Below are positions 8,548-17,524 of a stretch of 64,000 nt of DNA, one piece after another. Position 1 is the first letter of the stretch, and each line of letters starts with the position of its first letter. Where the stretch lies: assembly GCF_002300555.2 (NCBI RefSeq), contig NZ_NTHN02000020.1, positions 1 through 64,000 of the forward strand. Reading direction: 5' to 3'. The position numbers were made by a program, and so were the translations under genes. This DNA is from Alloyangia mangrovi (lineage in GTDB: Bacteria > Pseudomonadota > Alphaproteobacteria > Rhodobacterales > Rhodobacteraceae). A model generated the notes under the pieces. That model made no database searches. It worked only from the letters and a program-made list of their open reading frames with translations, and was not told where the DNA came from.

Positions 8548-9093
8548 ATGGATGACTCTGCGCGCCCCGCGACCCAGCTGACCGCCTTCCTCGAGGGGCA
8601 GAAATTCGGATGCGTCCTGGCGGATCCGTTCCGGGATCGCCCGGCGGAGAGCCTCGGCGGGGGCGCCTTCGAGGACCTCTGCGCGCTGCCGGTCGCCGAG
8701 CACATGGAAGACCGCGCGCATTGCTATCTCTGGGTGCCCAACGCGCTGTTGCCCGAGGGGATGAAGCTGCTGCAATCCTGGGGCTTCAAGTACACCAGCA
8801 ACATCGTCTGGCAGAAGTCCTCGGATCTGCAGGGCGAAGAAGGGCCGGAGATCTTCACCGATGCCACCGCGCTTCTGCTCTTCGGCATCCGGGGCAAGAA
8901 CGTGCGGACCTTGGCGCCGGCGCGCAGCACGGTGAACTTCATCCAGCCCGGCGAGGGCGGCGATCCTGCCCTGGCGCTGAAGCCCGACGCGCAATACGGT
9001 CTCATCGAGCGCTGCAGCTGGGGGCCGTTCCTCGAACTCTTCGGCCGCGGCAGCCGCGAGGGCTGGACGGTCTGGAGCGCGGACGCGGCCTGA
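8548..9093 (+). CDS. MT-A70-like protein with a degenerate methyltransferase motif
   Basis: A 181-residue protein that follows the MT-A70 adenine N6-methyltransferase pattern over most of its length: CVLADP near residue 26, CYLWVPNALLPEGMKLLQSW, GFKYTSNIVWQK, LFGIRGKNVRT, LKPDAQYGLIER and a C-terminal LELFGRGSREGW. The catalytic DPPW is replaced by DPFR, and the region after it is shortened. The usual HE before the second strand is also absent (TDATALLLFG). It may be a non-catalytic paralogue or partner, or a decaying gene. The start at 8548 has AAGGA ten bases upstream. No restriction or phage genes are nearby. Confidence 0.6.
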   Translation: MDDSARPATQLTAFLEGQKFGCVLADPFRDRPAESLGGGAFEDLCALPVAEHMEDRAHCYLWVPNALLPEGMKLLQSWGFKYTSNIVWQKSSDLQGEEGPEIFTDATALLLFGIRGKNVRTLAPARSTVNFIQPGEGGDPALALKPDAQYGLIERCSWGPFLELFGRGSREGWTVWSADAA

Positions 9094-9109
9094 GGCGAGG
9101 GGCCTGCCG

Positions 9110-10012
9110 TCAGCCGCGGCAGGCGGTCCAGATGAGGTCGCGCAGCCAGCGGTGCATCGCCGAGGCATTGGTATGCGCGGCCCAGACCAGCGAGACATCG
9201 AAAGCCCCCGGGAAGGGGCAGTCGGTCACCCTGAGATCCTCGAAATTCCCCTCGCCGAGCCGCCGCGGGATGGTGGCCACAAGATCCGAGCCCGAGATCA
9301 GCGTGCCCAGGCCGGCGGGGCTCGGCGTCGTGATGGTCGGCAGGAGCCTGTGTCCCGCCGCTTCCAGCTCGCGCAGGTAGGCCGACTGCCAACCCGCGCC
9401 GTAGTCGATCAGCACGTGGTTCAGCGACAGGTAGGTGTCGGCGTCGAGCCTCGCCCCGGCGAGCGGATGCGCTGCATCCATCAGGCAGGCGTATTCCTCG
9501 GAATAGAGGCGACGCGAATGGAAGCCCGACTCGGCGCGGGCAAAGGGGCCAATCAGCACGTCGGCCTCGCGCCGCAGCAACCGAAGGTGCCCGTCGCCCA
9601 GCGAGCTGATCACCTTTACCGTCATCCCCGGTGCGTGCCGCCGGATCGCGCTGACGATGCCGGGGATCATCAGCATGCGCTCGTAGTAGTTGCAGGCGAT
9701 GGTCACGTTCTGCGTCGCCTGCCCGGGCTCGAAGGCGTCGGGCTGCAGCATCTCGTCGAGCATCCCGAGCATCTGCAGCGACCGGGCAAGGATATCCTCG
9801 CAGCGCTCGGTGGCCACCTGTCGCCCGCCCTCGCGCACGAACAGCGGATCTTGGAAGCAGGCGCGCAGCTTGGCGATCGTGTAGCTGACCGCGGATTGGT
9901 TGACGTTCAGTTTCTCGGCGGCGGCGGTGAAGGAGCCGAGCTCATGCACCACGCGCAGCAGGTTCAGCGCGGCGAAATCGATGCTGGCCGGGTTCGGCGG
10001 GGGCGGCGGCAT
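9110..10012 (-). CDS. LysR-family transcriptional regulator
   Basis: A 300-residue protein with the N-terminal LysR helix-turn-helix (LRVVHELGSFTAAAEKLNVN, then QSAVSYTIAKLRACFQDPLF) and a C-terminal type 2 periplasmic-binding-like sensor domain (VTIACNYYERM through GLGTLISGSDLVATIPRRL). It is transcribed away from the P450 operon across a short region holding a 17-base palindrome at 10039-10055. That is the usual LysR layout for activating a divergent catabolic operon. The effector is probably the P450 substrate (inference). Confidence 0.92.
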   Translation of the reverse strand: MPPPPPNPASIDFAALNLLRVVHELGSFTAAAEKLNVNQSAVSYTIAKLRACFQDPLFVREGGRQVATERCEDILARSLQMLGMLDEMLQPDAFEPGQATQNVTIACNYYERMLMIPGIVSAIRRHAPGMTVKVISSLGDGHLRLLRREADVLIGPFARAESGFHSRRLYSEEYACLMDAAHPLAGARLDADTYLSLNHVLIDYGAGWQSAYLRELEAAGHRLLPTITTPSPAGLGTLISGSDLVATIPRRLGEGNFEDLRVTDCPFPGAFDVSLVWAAHTNASAMHRWLRDLIWTACRG

Positions 10013-10038
10013 GGGCTTTCCTTCAACTGCGGATTGAG

Positions 10039-10055
10039 CATCAAATTATTTGATG
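10039..10055. promoter_or_regulatory. Probable LysR operator
   Basis: CATCAAATTATTTGATG is a perfect inverted repeat of seven-base arms around TTA. It contains an AT-rich T-N11-A box as expected for LysR regulators. It lies 27 bases from the lysR start codon and about 80 bases upstream of the P450 start, in the divergent promoter. It is the strongest palindrome in this intergenic stretch. Confidence 0.7.
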
Positions 10056-10136
10056 GGAGTTAATCATTCCATCGCATTGATCGGCAAGCCCCACTTCTTC
10101 TATTCAGCTTCCGGAGGAGAGCTTTGGGAGGAGTTC

Positions 10137-11312
10137 ATGGCACTAGCACCGCTCGACGAGTCGATCACCCTCGATCAACTGAGTTCGGATCCCTATCCGA
10201 TCTACCGAAGGCTTCGGGCCGAAAGCCCCGTGCTGCGGGTCGCGGCGACCGGCCGCACGCTGCTGACCAAGGCTGCGCTGACCAAGGCGGTGAAGGAAAA
10301 TCCCGAGCTCTTCAGCAGCGACGATCCGCACACGCCGATGAAGCCGGCCTTCCGGGCGCATACGTTGATGCGCAAGGACGGCCAGGCCCACTTCGTAGAG
10401 CGCAAGGCGATCTCCAAGGCGCTGACGCCGAAGATGATCAAGACCGACTGGGGCCCGCTCTACGAGCAGCTGGCCGAAGAGTACGTCGCGCGCCTGCCGC
10501 GCGGCGAGACGGTCGATCTCTTCTCCGAGCTCTGCGGGCCGCTGGCGGCGCGCATTCTCGCGCATATCCTCGGCATCCCCGAGGCCAATGACGAGCAGAT
10601 GCAGCGCTGGTCGCAGGTGCTGATCGACGGGGCCGGAAACTTCGGCTGGAAGCCCGAGCTCTTTGCCGCTTCCGATGCGGCGAATGACGAGATGGATGCG
10701 CTGTTTGCCGCGCTCGAGCCCAAGCGCCGCGCCGAGCCGGACGGCTCGGCCTATTCGGTCATGCTCAACGCCGACGACCCGATCCCGATGAGCCAGATCT
10801 ATTCCAACATCAAGATCGCCATCGGCGGCGGCATCAACGAGCCGCGGGACGCGTTGGCGACCATCGTATACGGGCTGCTGACCAACCCCGACCAACTCGC
10901 CGAGGTGCGCGCGCAGGAGGCCTGGGACAAGGCCTTCGAGGAGGGTATCCGCTGGGTCGCGCCGATCCAGGTCAGCTCGCGCCGGGCGCTCGAGGACACC
11001 GAGTTGGGTGGCTGCGACATCCTCAAGGGTGACACGGTGATGACCGTCCAGGCCTCGGCCAACCGCGACGAGGAGATCTACGAGGACGGCGAGAATTTCT
11101 TCGTCTTCCGTGACAAGAACCCGCATCAGGCATTCGGCAACGGCCCGCACCATTGCGCCGGCGCGCATGTGGCGCGGCGGACGGTGGGCAAGATCATCCT
11201 GCCCATGCTGTTCGACCGCTTCCCGAACATGACGCTGCCGGACCCGGAGGCGGTGATCTGGAAGGGCTTCGGCTTCCGCGGCCCGATCAACTTGCCGGTG
11301 GTGCTGAACTGA
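10137..11312 (+). CDS. Cytochrome P450
   Basis: A 391-residue soluble bacterial P450. The heme-binding loop is FGNGPHHCAGAHVAR with the axial Cys340, and the ExxR motif is in EEGIRW (Glu269-Arg272). The I-helix reads IAIGGGINEPRD at 227-238, so the usual acid-threonine pair that protonates bound oxygen is replaced by residues including Asn234 and Glu235. The start at 10137 has GGGAGGAG upstream; a reading frame from 10050 runs through the operator and is rejected. Electrons should come from the ferredoxin and FAD reductase encoded next. The TRAP genes downstream suggest an imported carboxylate-type substrate, identity unknown. Confidence 0.93.
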   Translation: MALAPLDESITLDQLSSDPYPIYRRLRAESPVLRVAATGRTLLTKAALTKAVKENPELFSSDDPHTPMKPAFRAHTLMRKDGQAHFVERKAISKALTPKMIKTDWGPLYEQLAEEYVARLPRGETVDLFSELCGPLAARILAHILGIPEANDEQMQRWSQVLIDGAGNFGWKPELFAASDAANDEMDALFAALEPKRRAEPDGSAYSVMLNADDPIPMSQIYSNIKIAIGGGINEPRDALATIVYGLLTNPDQLAEVRAQEAWDKAFEEGIRWVAPIQVSSRRALEDTELGGCDILKGDTVMTVQASANRDEEIYEDGENFFVFRDKNPHQAFGNGPHHCAGAHVARRTVGKIILPMLFDRFPNMTLPDPEAVIWKGFGFRGPINLPVVLN

Positions 11313-11346
11313 GCCCGGCCAGGCGCAAATCCAGGAGGAGAGACAG

Positions 11347-11670
11347 ATGATCAAGGTGACCTACGTCGCACAAGACGGAACCGCGACCACCATCGAGGCC
11401 GAAGAGGGCACCAGCGTCATGCAGGCGGCGGTGTCGAACGACCTCGACGGGATTGTCGGCGAATGCGGCGGTTCGATGATGTGCGCGACCTGCCACTGCT
11501 ACGTCGACGAGGCCTGGGCAGAGCGCACCGGGGAACGTTCGTCGGACGAGGAGGAGATGCTCGAGGGTGCCGCGGACGAAGTGACCGAACGCTCGCGCCT
11601 GTCGTGCCAGATCAGGCTGCAGCCCGGGCTCGACGGGCTGGTGGTGCACCTGCCCGAGGAACAGCTTTGA
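11347..11670 (+). CDS. [2Fe-2S] ferredoxin, putidaredoxin/adrenodoxin type
   Basis: A 107-residue ferredoxin with the vertebrate-type cluster pattern C-x5-C-x2-C-x37-C: Cys40, Cys46, Cys49 and Cys87 (GECGGSMMCATCHCY and LSCQIR). It carries electrons from the reductase encoded next to the P450 encoded just upstream, making a class I system. An AGGAGAGA site precedes the ATG, and its stop codon overlaps the reductase start as TTGA. Confidence 0.95.
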   Translation: MIKVTYVAQDGTATTIEAEEGTSVMQAAVSNDLDGIVGECGGSMMCATCHCYVDEAWAERTGERSSDEEEMLEGAADEVTERSRLSCQIRLQPGLDGLVVHLPEEQL

Positions 11671-12844
11671 GCCAGCCGGGGGTCCTGATCCTCGGGGCCG
11701 GGCAGGGCGGTCTGCAGGCCGCGATCAGCCTGCGCCAGGCAGGCTACGCCGGGGCGGTGACGCTGGTCGGTGCCGAGCCGGGGCTGCCCTATCAGCGCCC
11801 GCCGCTGTCCAAGGCCTACCTGCTCGAGGGCGATGCCGACGCGCTCGCGCTGCGGCCCGAGAGCTTCTTTACCTCGAAGCAGGTGCGCTACCTGCCGCAG
11901 ACCCGCGCCGAGGAGATCGACCGCACCGCGCGCGAGGTACGGGTGAGCGGGCCGGACGGCGCTCGGCGCCTGCCCTATGAACACCTGATCCTCGCCACCG
12001 GGACGCGCAACCTGCGCCCGCCGATCGCGGGGCTGGAGCGCGCGCTGGATCTGCGCACGCTGGCGGATGCGGCGGCGCTGCGCATGGTGCTCGCCTATCC
12101 GCAGCGCATCGCGGTCATCGGCGGCGGGTTCATCGGGCTCGAGTTCGCCGCGGTCGCGCGCAAGCTCGGCCATGAGGTCAGCGTGATCGAGGCTGCGCCG
12201 CGACTGATGGGTCGCGCGGTCTCTTCGGCCATGTCGGAGCATTTCGCGCGCTGGCACCGGGCGCAGGGCGTGGGCTTGCACCTCGGCCAGCCCGCCATCG
12301 CCGTGGATGCCGAAGGCGTGACGCTGGCCGATGGCGCGCATGTGGCGGCGGAGTTCGTGCTGCTGGCCGCCGGGGTGCGCCCCAACAGCGAACTGGCCGA
12401 GGCGGCAGGGCTGGTCATCTCCAACGGGGTGATGGTGGACGCGGGGCTGCGCACGTCGGATCCGGCAATCTTCGCGCTCGGTGATGTCGCCTGTTTCCCC
12501 GATCCACGCACCGGCGCGCCGGTGCGGCTCGAGAGCGTGCAGGCGGCCACGGATCATGCCCGGCTCATCGCCGCGCGCATTGCCAAGGGAGAGACCGCGG
12601 ACTACGCCGCGCTGCCCTGGTTCTGGTCGACCAGGGCGATCAGAAATTGCAGATCGCCGGCTACGCCGGTCCGGGGGCGACAGAGGAGGTCGTCTCCGAG
12701 GGGGTCGTTGCCCGGTTCGACGCGCGCGGCCTTGCCGCGGTCGAGACCGTCAACAACGCGCGGGTGCACATGAAGGCGCGGCGGTTGCTGGCCTCGGGCG
12801 CGGCGGCGGACCTTTCGGTGCTGGAAGAGGTCATCGCCGCCTGA
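11667..12844 (+). CDS. FAD-dependent ferredoxin reductase (rhodocoxin/putidaredoxin reductase type), frameshifted
   Basis: It begins at TTG 11667, overlapping the ferredoxin stop. An N-terminal FAD Rossmann motif (ILGAGQGGLQAA), PYQRPPLSK, a central NAD motif (IAVIGGGFIGLEFA) and FALGDVACFPDP identify the pyridine-nucleotide ferredoxin reductases of P450 systems. After LPWFW the frame breaks. The C-terminal part (LQIAGYAGPGATEEVV to the end) continues in the next frame, and restoring one base between 12628 and 12629 gives the expected WSDQGDQKLQIAGY. The repaired length is about 392 residues, normal for the family. As written, the product loses its last 70 or so residues, which form part of the C-terminal domain. 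Confidence 0.85.
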
Positions 12845-12943
12845 GGGCGGCGGTCACGGTTTGCCGCCTGACCGGCGGCGGGGTGCACCGGCTTTGGACG
12901 GGCAGGGCACCTGAAAGACAAAGGTTCAAACGGGAGGAGAACC

Positions 12944-13924
12944 ATGAAGATCGCATCAGTCACCTTGGGAGCGGCCTTTGCCGTCACCCTGGCAGCCACC
13001 GCTGGCGCGCAGGAGCTGAAATACGCCAACTGGGCACCGCCGTTCCACACCATCACCGAGGCGCAGATCGAGCCGCTGGCCAAGGCCATCGACGAGGGCA
13101 CCTCGGGCGCGGTGACCCTGCGCGCCTTCCACGGCGGCGAGCTGGGCGCGGGCCCCGCGGACCAATACGTGCGCATCGTGCAGGGCACGGCGGACATGGG
13201 CTGGGGTCTGCCGGGCTACACCTCGTCGCAGTTCCCCAAGACGCTGATCCTCGAACTGCCCGGCGCGCTGCCGCTGGACCAGCCGGGCTATGCCGCGCTC
13301 TGGCGCGCCTACGAGGGTGAGCTGAAGTCCGAGTTCCCGATGACCGAGGCCATCGCCCTCTGGGGCGCCGAGCCGAACATCCTGATGATGAAGGACAAGC
13401 AGGTCACCAGCCCGGGCGACCTCAAGGGTCTCAAGATCCGCGTCGCAGGCTCGATCGCCGCCGAGGCCATGGAAGCGCTTGGCGCGACACCGGTGCAGCT
13501 GCCGATGACGCAGGTCTACAACGGCCTGCAGACCGGGCTGATCGACGGGCTGGTCAGCGGCGCCTCGGTGCTGTCGGACTTCAAGCTCAGCGAGGTCGTC
13601 TCGAGCGTCACCACCGGGCCGAACCTCGGGCGGCTGACCTTCTACACGGTGATGAACAAGCCGGTCTACGACGGGCTCTCGGGGGAGGCCAAGGCGGCGC
13701 TCGACGCGGTCAAGGGCGAGGCGATCTCCAAGCAGACCGAGGAGGCCTGGGTGGCCACCGCGGCCGAGGCGCTCGACGCCGCGCGGGCCTCGAGCGAGAT
13801 CACCGTCAACGATCTCGACGCGGCGCAGAGCAAGGCCTTCGACGATGCGCTGGCGCAGGTGACCGACGCCTATGTCGCCGAGGTCGGCGGCGCGGCGGCA
13901 CTGGCCGCGATGCGGGGCGAGTGA
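12944..13924 (+). CDS. dctP: TRAP transporter substrate-binding protein, DctP family
   Basis: A 326-residue periplasmic binding protein with a cleavable signal (MKIASVTLGAAFAVTLAA, cleavage near AGAQE). It has the DctP hallmarks IRVAGSIAAEAMEALGATPV and QVYNGLQTGLIDGLVS, the segment that normally holds the carboxylate-binding arginine. It sits 99 bases behind the P450 reductase and directly ahead of the DctQ and DctM subunits. The operon position suggests it captures the P450 substrate or product. Confidence 0.92.
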   Translation: MKIASVTLGAAFAVTLAATAGAQELKYANWAPPFHTITEAQIEPLAKAIDEGTSGAVTLRAFHGGELGAGPADQYVRIVQGTADMGWGLPGYTSSQFPKTLILELPGALPLDQPGYAALWRAYEGELKSEFPMTEAIALWGAEPNILMMKDKQVTSPGDLKGLKIRVAGSIAAEAMEALGATPVQLPMTQVYNGLQTGLIDGLVSGASVLSDFKLSEVVSSVTTGPNLGRLTFYTVMNKPVYDGLSGEAKAALDAVKGEAISKQTEEAWVATAAEALDAARASSEITVNDLDAAQSKAFDDALAQVTDAYVAEVGGAAALAAMRGE

Positions 13925-14436
13925 TGCGCGCCATGCTGCAAAAGACCGCGGACGGGCTGATCAGCCTGTCCGCGTTTCTCGGCACGCTGGGGCTGCTCTT
14001 CGTGGTCGGGGTGATCGTGGTCGACGTGATCGGCCGCAACTTCGGCATGCCGCTCTACGGCGCGCAGGATCTGGTCATCATGACCATGGTGATCATCGTC
14101 TTCGGTGGCATGGCGCTTTGCGCACGCGATGACGGGCATATCGTCGTCGACATCTTCGAGCCGCATTTCTCGCCGCGGTTGAACCGGGCGATCGACGTGG
14201 GGGCAGGGCTGCTCGGGGCGGTGATCTTCGTGCTCATCGCCTACACGGTCTTCAAGAGCGCGCAGCTGAGCCAGATGCTGAATCTCTCCACCAACCTGCT
14301 GCGCCTGCCGACGGCGTGGTTCCAATACGCGCTCTGCGCGCTCTCGCTGGTGGCGGCGCTGGCGCTGATGATGCGGGCGGCCTGCTCGGCGCTGGGGATC
14401 CGCCCCGCACCCGCTTCGGGACAGGAGACACCATGA
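13924..14436 (+). CDS. dctQ: TRAP transporter small membrane subunit, DctQ family
   Basis: A 170-residue protein with four predicted membrane spans, of the size and topology of DctQ. It contains the family-like pattern DVIGRNFGMPLYGAQDLVIM followed by CARDDGHIVVDIF. Its ATG overlaps the dctP stop (TGATG) and its stop overlaps the dctM start (ATGA), indicating translational coupling of all three TRAP subunits. A GTG at 13921 is an alternative start. Confidence 0.9.
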   Translation: MRAMLQKTADGLISLSAFLGTLGLLFVVGVIVVDVIGRNFGMPLYGAQDLVIMTMVIIVFGGMALCARDDGHIVVDIFEPHFSPRLNRAIDVGAGLLGAVIFVLIAYTVFKSAQLSQMLNLSTNLLRLPTAWFQYALCALSLVAALALMMRAACSALGIRPAPASGQETP

Positions 14437-15731
14437 GCCCCGTCCTTGTCGGCAGCACCGGTTTCGTGCTGCTTCTGGTGCTGCTCCTGCTGCGCATCCC
14501 GGTGGCCTTTGCCATGTTCACCATCGGCTTTGCCGGCATCTGGCTGCTCAACGGCCTGCAGGCGGCGACGGGCCTTCTGTCGTCGGAGACCTTCGCGCTT
14601 GCCTCCAACTCCGAGCTGATCGTGGTGCCGCTGTTCATCCTGATGGGCAATGTGGCGAGCGTGACGGGGATGAGCCGACGGCTCTACGAGGCCGCCTATG
14701 CCACCATCGGGCAGGTGCGCGGCGGGCTGGCGGCGGCGACGGTGATCGGCTGCGGCGGATTTGCCGCGCTCTCGGGCTCGTCGGTCGCCTCGGCGCTGAC
14801 CATGGGCCGCACGGCGCTGGCCGAGATGGACCGCTTCAACTACGACCCGCGCCTGTCGACCGGCGTGGTCGCCGCCGGCGGCACGCTGGGCATTCTGATC
14901 CCGCCCTCGACCGGCTTCGTGATCTACGCGATCCTGACCGAACAGAGCATCGGGCGGCTGTTCATGGCGGGCATCCTGCCGGGCATCCTGCTGCTGACGC
15001 TCTTCCTGCTGACCGTCCTGCTGCTTTGCACGCTGAAACCGGCGCTGGGGCCAAAGGGGCCGTCCACCACCCTTGCCGAGAAACGCCGGGCCTTCCTCGG
15101 CGCGATCCCGATCCTCGTGGTGATCCTGCTGACCATCGGCGGCATCTACACCGGCATCTTCTCGCCCACCGAGGCGGCGGGGGTCGGCGCGGCGCTGGTC
15201 ATCGGCATCGGCGCGCTGAGCGGCACGCTCGACCTGCGCAGCTTCTGGCAGGCGGCGCAAAGCAGCGTGGTCACCACCGCCTCGGTCATGCTGATCCTGA
15301 TCGCGGCGCATCTGATCAACCCGTTCATCGCGCTGAGCCACCTGCCGGCCGAGGTGAGCCGGATGCTCGTCTCCTTTGACCTCGGGGCCTATGGCACGCT
15401 GGTGCTGATCCTCGCGATCTACCTCGTGCTGGGCTGCTTCCTCGAAGGGCTGGCCATGCTGGTGCTGACCTTGCCGATCTTCATGCCGGTGGTGCTGTCG
15501 CTGGGCATCGATCCGATCTGGTTCGGCGTGCTGGTGGTGCTGACGCTCGAGATGGGGCTGATCTCGCCGCCGGTGGGGATCAATGTCTTCATCGTGAAAT
15601 CGGTGGCCAAGAACGTACCATTGGTCGAGATCTTCTGGGGGGTGATCCCTTTCTGGCTGGCGATGCTGGTGACGCTCGGCCTGCTTGTGGCGATCCCGCA
15701 GTTGTCGCTCTGGCTGCCGGGGATGATGTAG
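14433..15731 (+). CDS. dctM: TRAP transporter large membrane subunit, DctM family
   Basis: A 432-residue polytopic protein. DctM signatures include ELIVVPLFILMGN, GFAALSGSSVASALTMGR, GTLGILIPPSTGFVIYAIL and SPTEAAGVGAA. This subunit forms the sodium-driven transport pathway. The real start is ATG 14433, overlapping the dctQ stop; a longer in-frame reading upstream has no support. Downstream is a GC-rich hairpin at 15742-15769. Confidence 0.93.
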   Translation: MSPVLVGSTGFVLLLVLLLLRIPVAFAMFTIGFAGIWLLNGLQAATGLLSSETFALASNSELIVVPLFILMGNVASVTGMSRRLYEAAYATIGQVRGGLAAATVIGCGGFAALSGSSVASALTMGRTALAEMDRFNYDPRLSTGVVAAGGTLGILIPPSTGFVIYAILTEQSIGRLFMAGILPGILLLTLFLLTVLLLCTLKPALGPKGPSTTLAEKRRAFLGAIPILVVILLTIGGIYTGIFSPTEAAGVGAALVIGIGALSGTLDLRSFWQAAQSSVVTTASVMLILIAAHLINPFIALSHLPAEVSRMLVSFDLGAYGTLVLILAIYLVLGCFLEGLAMLVLTLPIFMPVVLSLGIDPIWFGVLVVLTLEMGLISPPVGINVFIVKSVAKNVPLVEIFWGVIPFWLAMLVTLGLLVAIPQLSLWLPGMM

Positions 15732-15741
15732 GCGCCGCACG

Positions 15742-15769
15742 GTCGATGCCCCCGCGAGGGAGCATCGAC
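15742..15769. terminator. GC-rich hairpin after the P450/TRAP operon
   Basis: GTCGATGC at 15742-15749 pairs perfectly with GCATCGAC at 15762-15769, with further pairing of C and G runs inside. It is flanked by GGCGCC on both sides. It lies 11 bases after the dctM stop. There is no T-tract directly after it, so termination strength is uncertain. Confidence 0.5.
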
Positions 15770-15976
15770 GGCGCCGACCCGCCCCGGGTTGCCCGATCGG
15801 GGAGCAGTTCTCCGCCGGTGCGCCGGAGGAGGCCCGCGCACACGGCAAGTTTTCCCTGCATCGGCGTTGATCGTGCTATTCTGGTCTCGTTTTTTTTCGC
15901 GCCAGCCTTGGCCGCACACAGTGATCTTTTAGCACCGTGTCAGGAATTTCGGCATCGCGACAAAGGAGAATGGCTC

Positions 15977-17524
15977 ATGGTTGCTGGCCGGCACGATGGC
16001 GTGCCGATCCCCGCCGGGCCGACTCGCGGCAGCACGCAGCCCCGGCCCCATTCGTGCGCTCCGCGCCGGCGGCTGGTCTGCCTTGCGCTTGCCATGCTGC
16101 TGGGGTCCGTGTCGCTTGCGGCGCAGCCGGTATGGGCGCAGACGCCATCCTCAGAGACGGAGCCGCCGGGGGCGACCGACAGCCAGACCGTGCTGAGGGT
16201 CGCGGGCCCGCAGGAGCTGCGCGCCGCGCTGGCGCGGGCGCGTGGGGGTGAGGTCATCGCGCTGGCGCCCGGCGACTACGGCACCCTTGGGCTGCGCGGG
16301 GCGGCGGCGTCCTTCGACCGTCCGGTCACGCTCAGGTCCGCCGATCCCGACGACCGGGCCCGCTTCGAGCGGATCGCGCTGCGCGGCGCCCGCAATCTCG
16401 TCCTCGAGCAACTCGACTTCCATCACCAGCCCGAGGCGGGCGAGGGCAAACTGATGGCCATGCTGGAGGTGCGCGGCTCCGGCGATGACCCTGCGCGCGG
16501 GATCACGGTGCGGGGCTGCCGCTTTGCCGGTGCGCCTGTCGCGGACGGCATCGGGGCCGATCCGCGCGACGCGGTGGCGGTGGCACGGCAGCAGGGGCTC
16601 GTCACCGGCAACTACGCGGGTATGGGGATCCGCATGCAGAACGCCGAGGACGTCACGGTGACCGGCAACGAGGTCACCGGTGTCTACCGCGGCTTTTCCC
16701 TCGAGAGGGTGGCGGGGCTCGAGGTCTCGGGCAATCTCGTGCACGACGTCCGCTCGGACGGGATGACCTTCGGCCAGCTCGAGCACGCGCGCATCGAGCG
16801 CAACATCGTACGGGACCTGCACCCATGGCGCCACGCCGAGGCGGAGCACCGGGGCGATCATCCCGACCTCATGCAGTTCTGGACGACCAATTCCGACGCG
16901 GCGACCCGCGACGTGGTCATCCGCGGCAACCTGCTGGTGCAGCGCGCAGTGGGTGAGAACGACAGGGCGCAGGGCATTTTCATGCGAAATTCCAAGGCCG
17001 AGGCGGATGATGCGTCGGAGGAGTTCTTCTTCCGGGACTTGGTGATCGAGGACAATGTGATCCTCTCCGCCCATATCAACGCGCTGGTGGTGGGCGAGAG
17101 CATCGGGCTTTCCGTGAGCGGCAACCTGCTGCTGCAGGAGCCGGGCGCAGGGCCGGACAAGGTCGCGACGCCGATCCTGTCGATTGCCCGGCGGTCCTCG
17201 GGGGTGCGGGTCGGCGACAACCTGCTGCCCGACCTGTCGCGGAACTATGCCACAGTGCAGGGCTACGCTTCCCTGGCCGAGGGCGCGGCGCTCGGCTGGG
17301 AGGTGCGCGGCAACAGGTTCACCCGCCGCGATCGGGAGGCTGGCACGGTGCTGTCCGAGGAGGGCGCCATGCTCTTCCGCTATGACCGAACCCTCGCAGA
17401 GATCGAGGCCGCGATGGGGCAGCGCCCTGCCGACGGGACAAGCGCGCCGGGGCGCGAGATCGCGCTGCCCAAGACGCCATGTAAGCCGGAAGAAGACCGG
17501 GAGGGCGTCGCCCAATGCCTCTGA
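15977..17524 (+). CDS. Secreted right-handed parallel beta-helix protein
   Basis: A 515-residue protein with a long N-terminal region and a signal-like hydrophobic stretch (LVCLALAMLLGSVSLAAQ, cleavage near VWAQT). The mature part shows repeated beta-helix coils of the VTVTGNEVTG, LEVSGNLVHD and VVIRGNLLV type. LALAPGDYGTL-like and PVTLRS openings are typical of polysaccharide lyases and C5-epimerases of this fold. It is the first gene of the polysaccharide locus and overlaps the export gene by 10 bases. It may process or trim the polymer in the periplasm; activity cannot be assigned. The start at 15977 has an AAGGAG site. Confidence 0.8.
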   Translation: MVAGRHDGVPIPAGPTRGSTQPRPHSCAPRRRLVCLALAMLLGSVSLAAQPVWAQTPSSETEPPGATDSQTVLRVAGPQELRAALARARGGEVIALAPGDYGTLGLRGAAASFDRPVTLRSADPDDRARFERIALRGARNLVLEQLDFHHQPEAGEGKLMAMLEVRGSGDDPARGITVRGCRFAGAPVADGIGADPRDAVAVARQQGLVTGNYAGMGIRMQNAEDVTVTGNEVTGVYRGFSLERVAGLEVSGNLVHDVRSDGMTFGQLEHARIERNIVRDLHPWRHAEAEHRGDHPDLMQFWTTNSDAATRDVVIRGNLLVQRAVGENDRAQGIFMRNSKAEADDASEEFFFRDLVIEDNVILSAHINALVVGESIGLSVSGNLLLQEPGAGPDKVATPILSIARRSSGVRVGDNLLPDLSRNYATVQGYASLAEGAALGWEVRGNRFTRRDREAGTVLSEEGAMLFRYDRTLAEIEAAMGQRPADGTSAPGREIALPKTPCKPEEDREGVAQCL

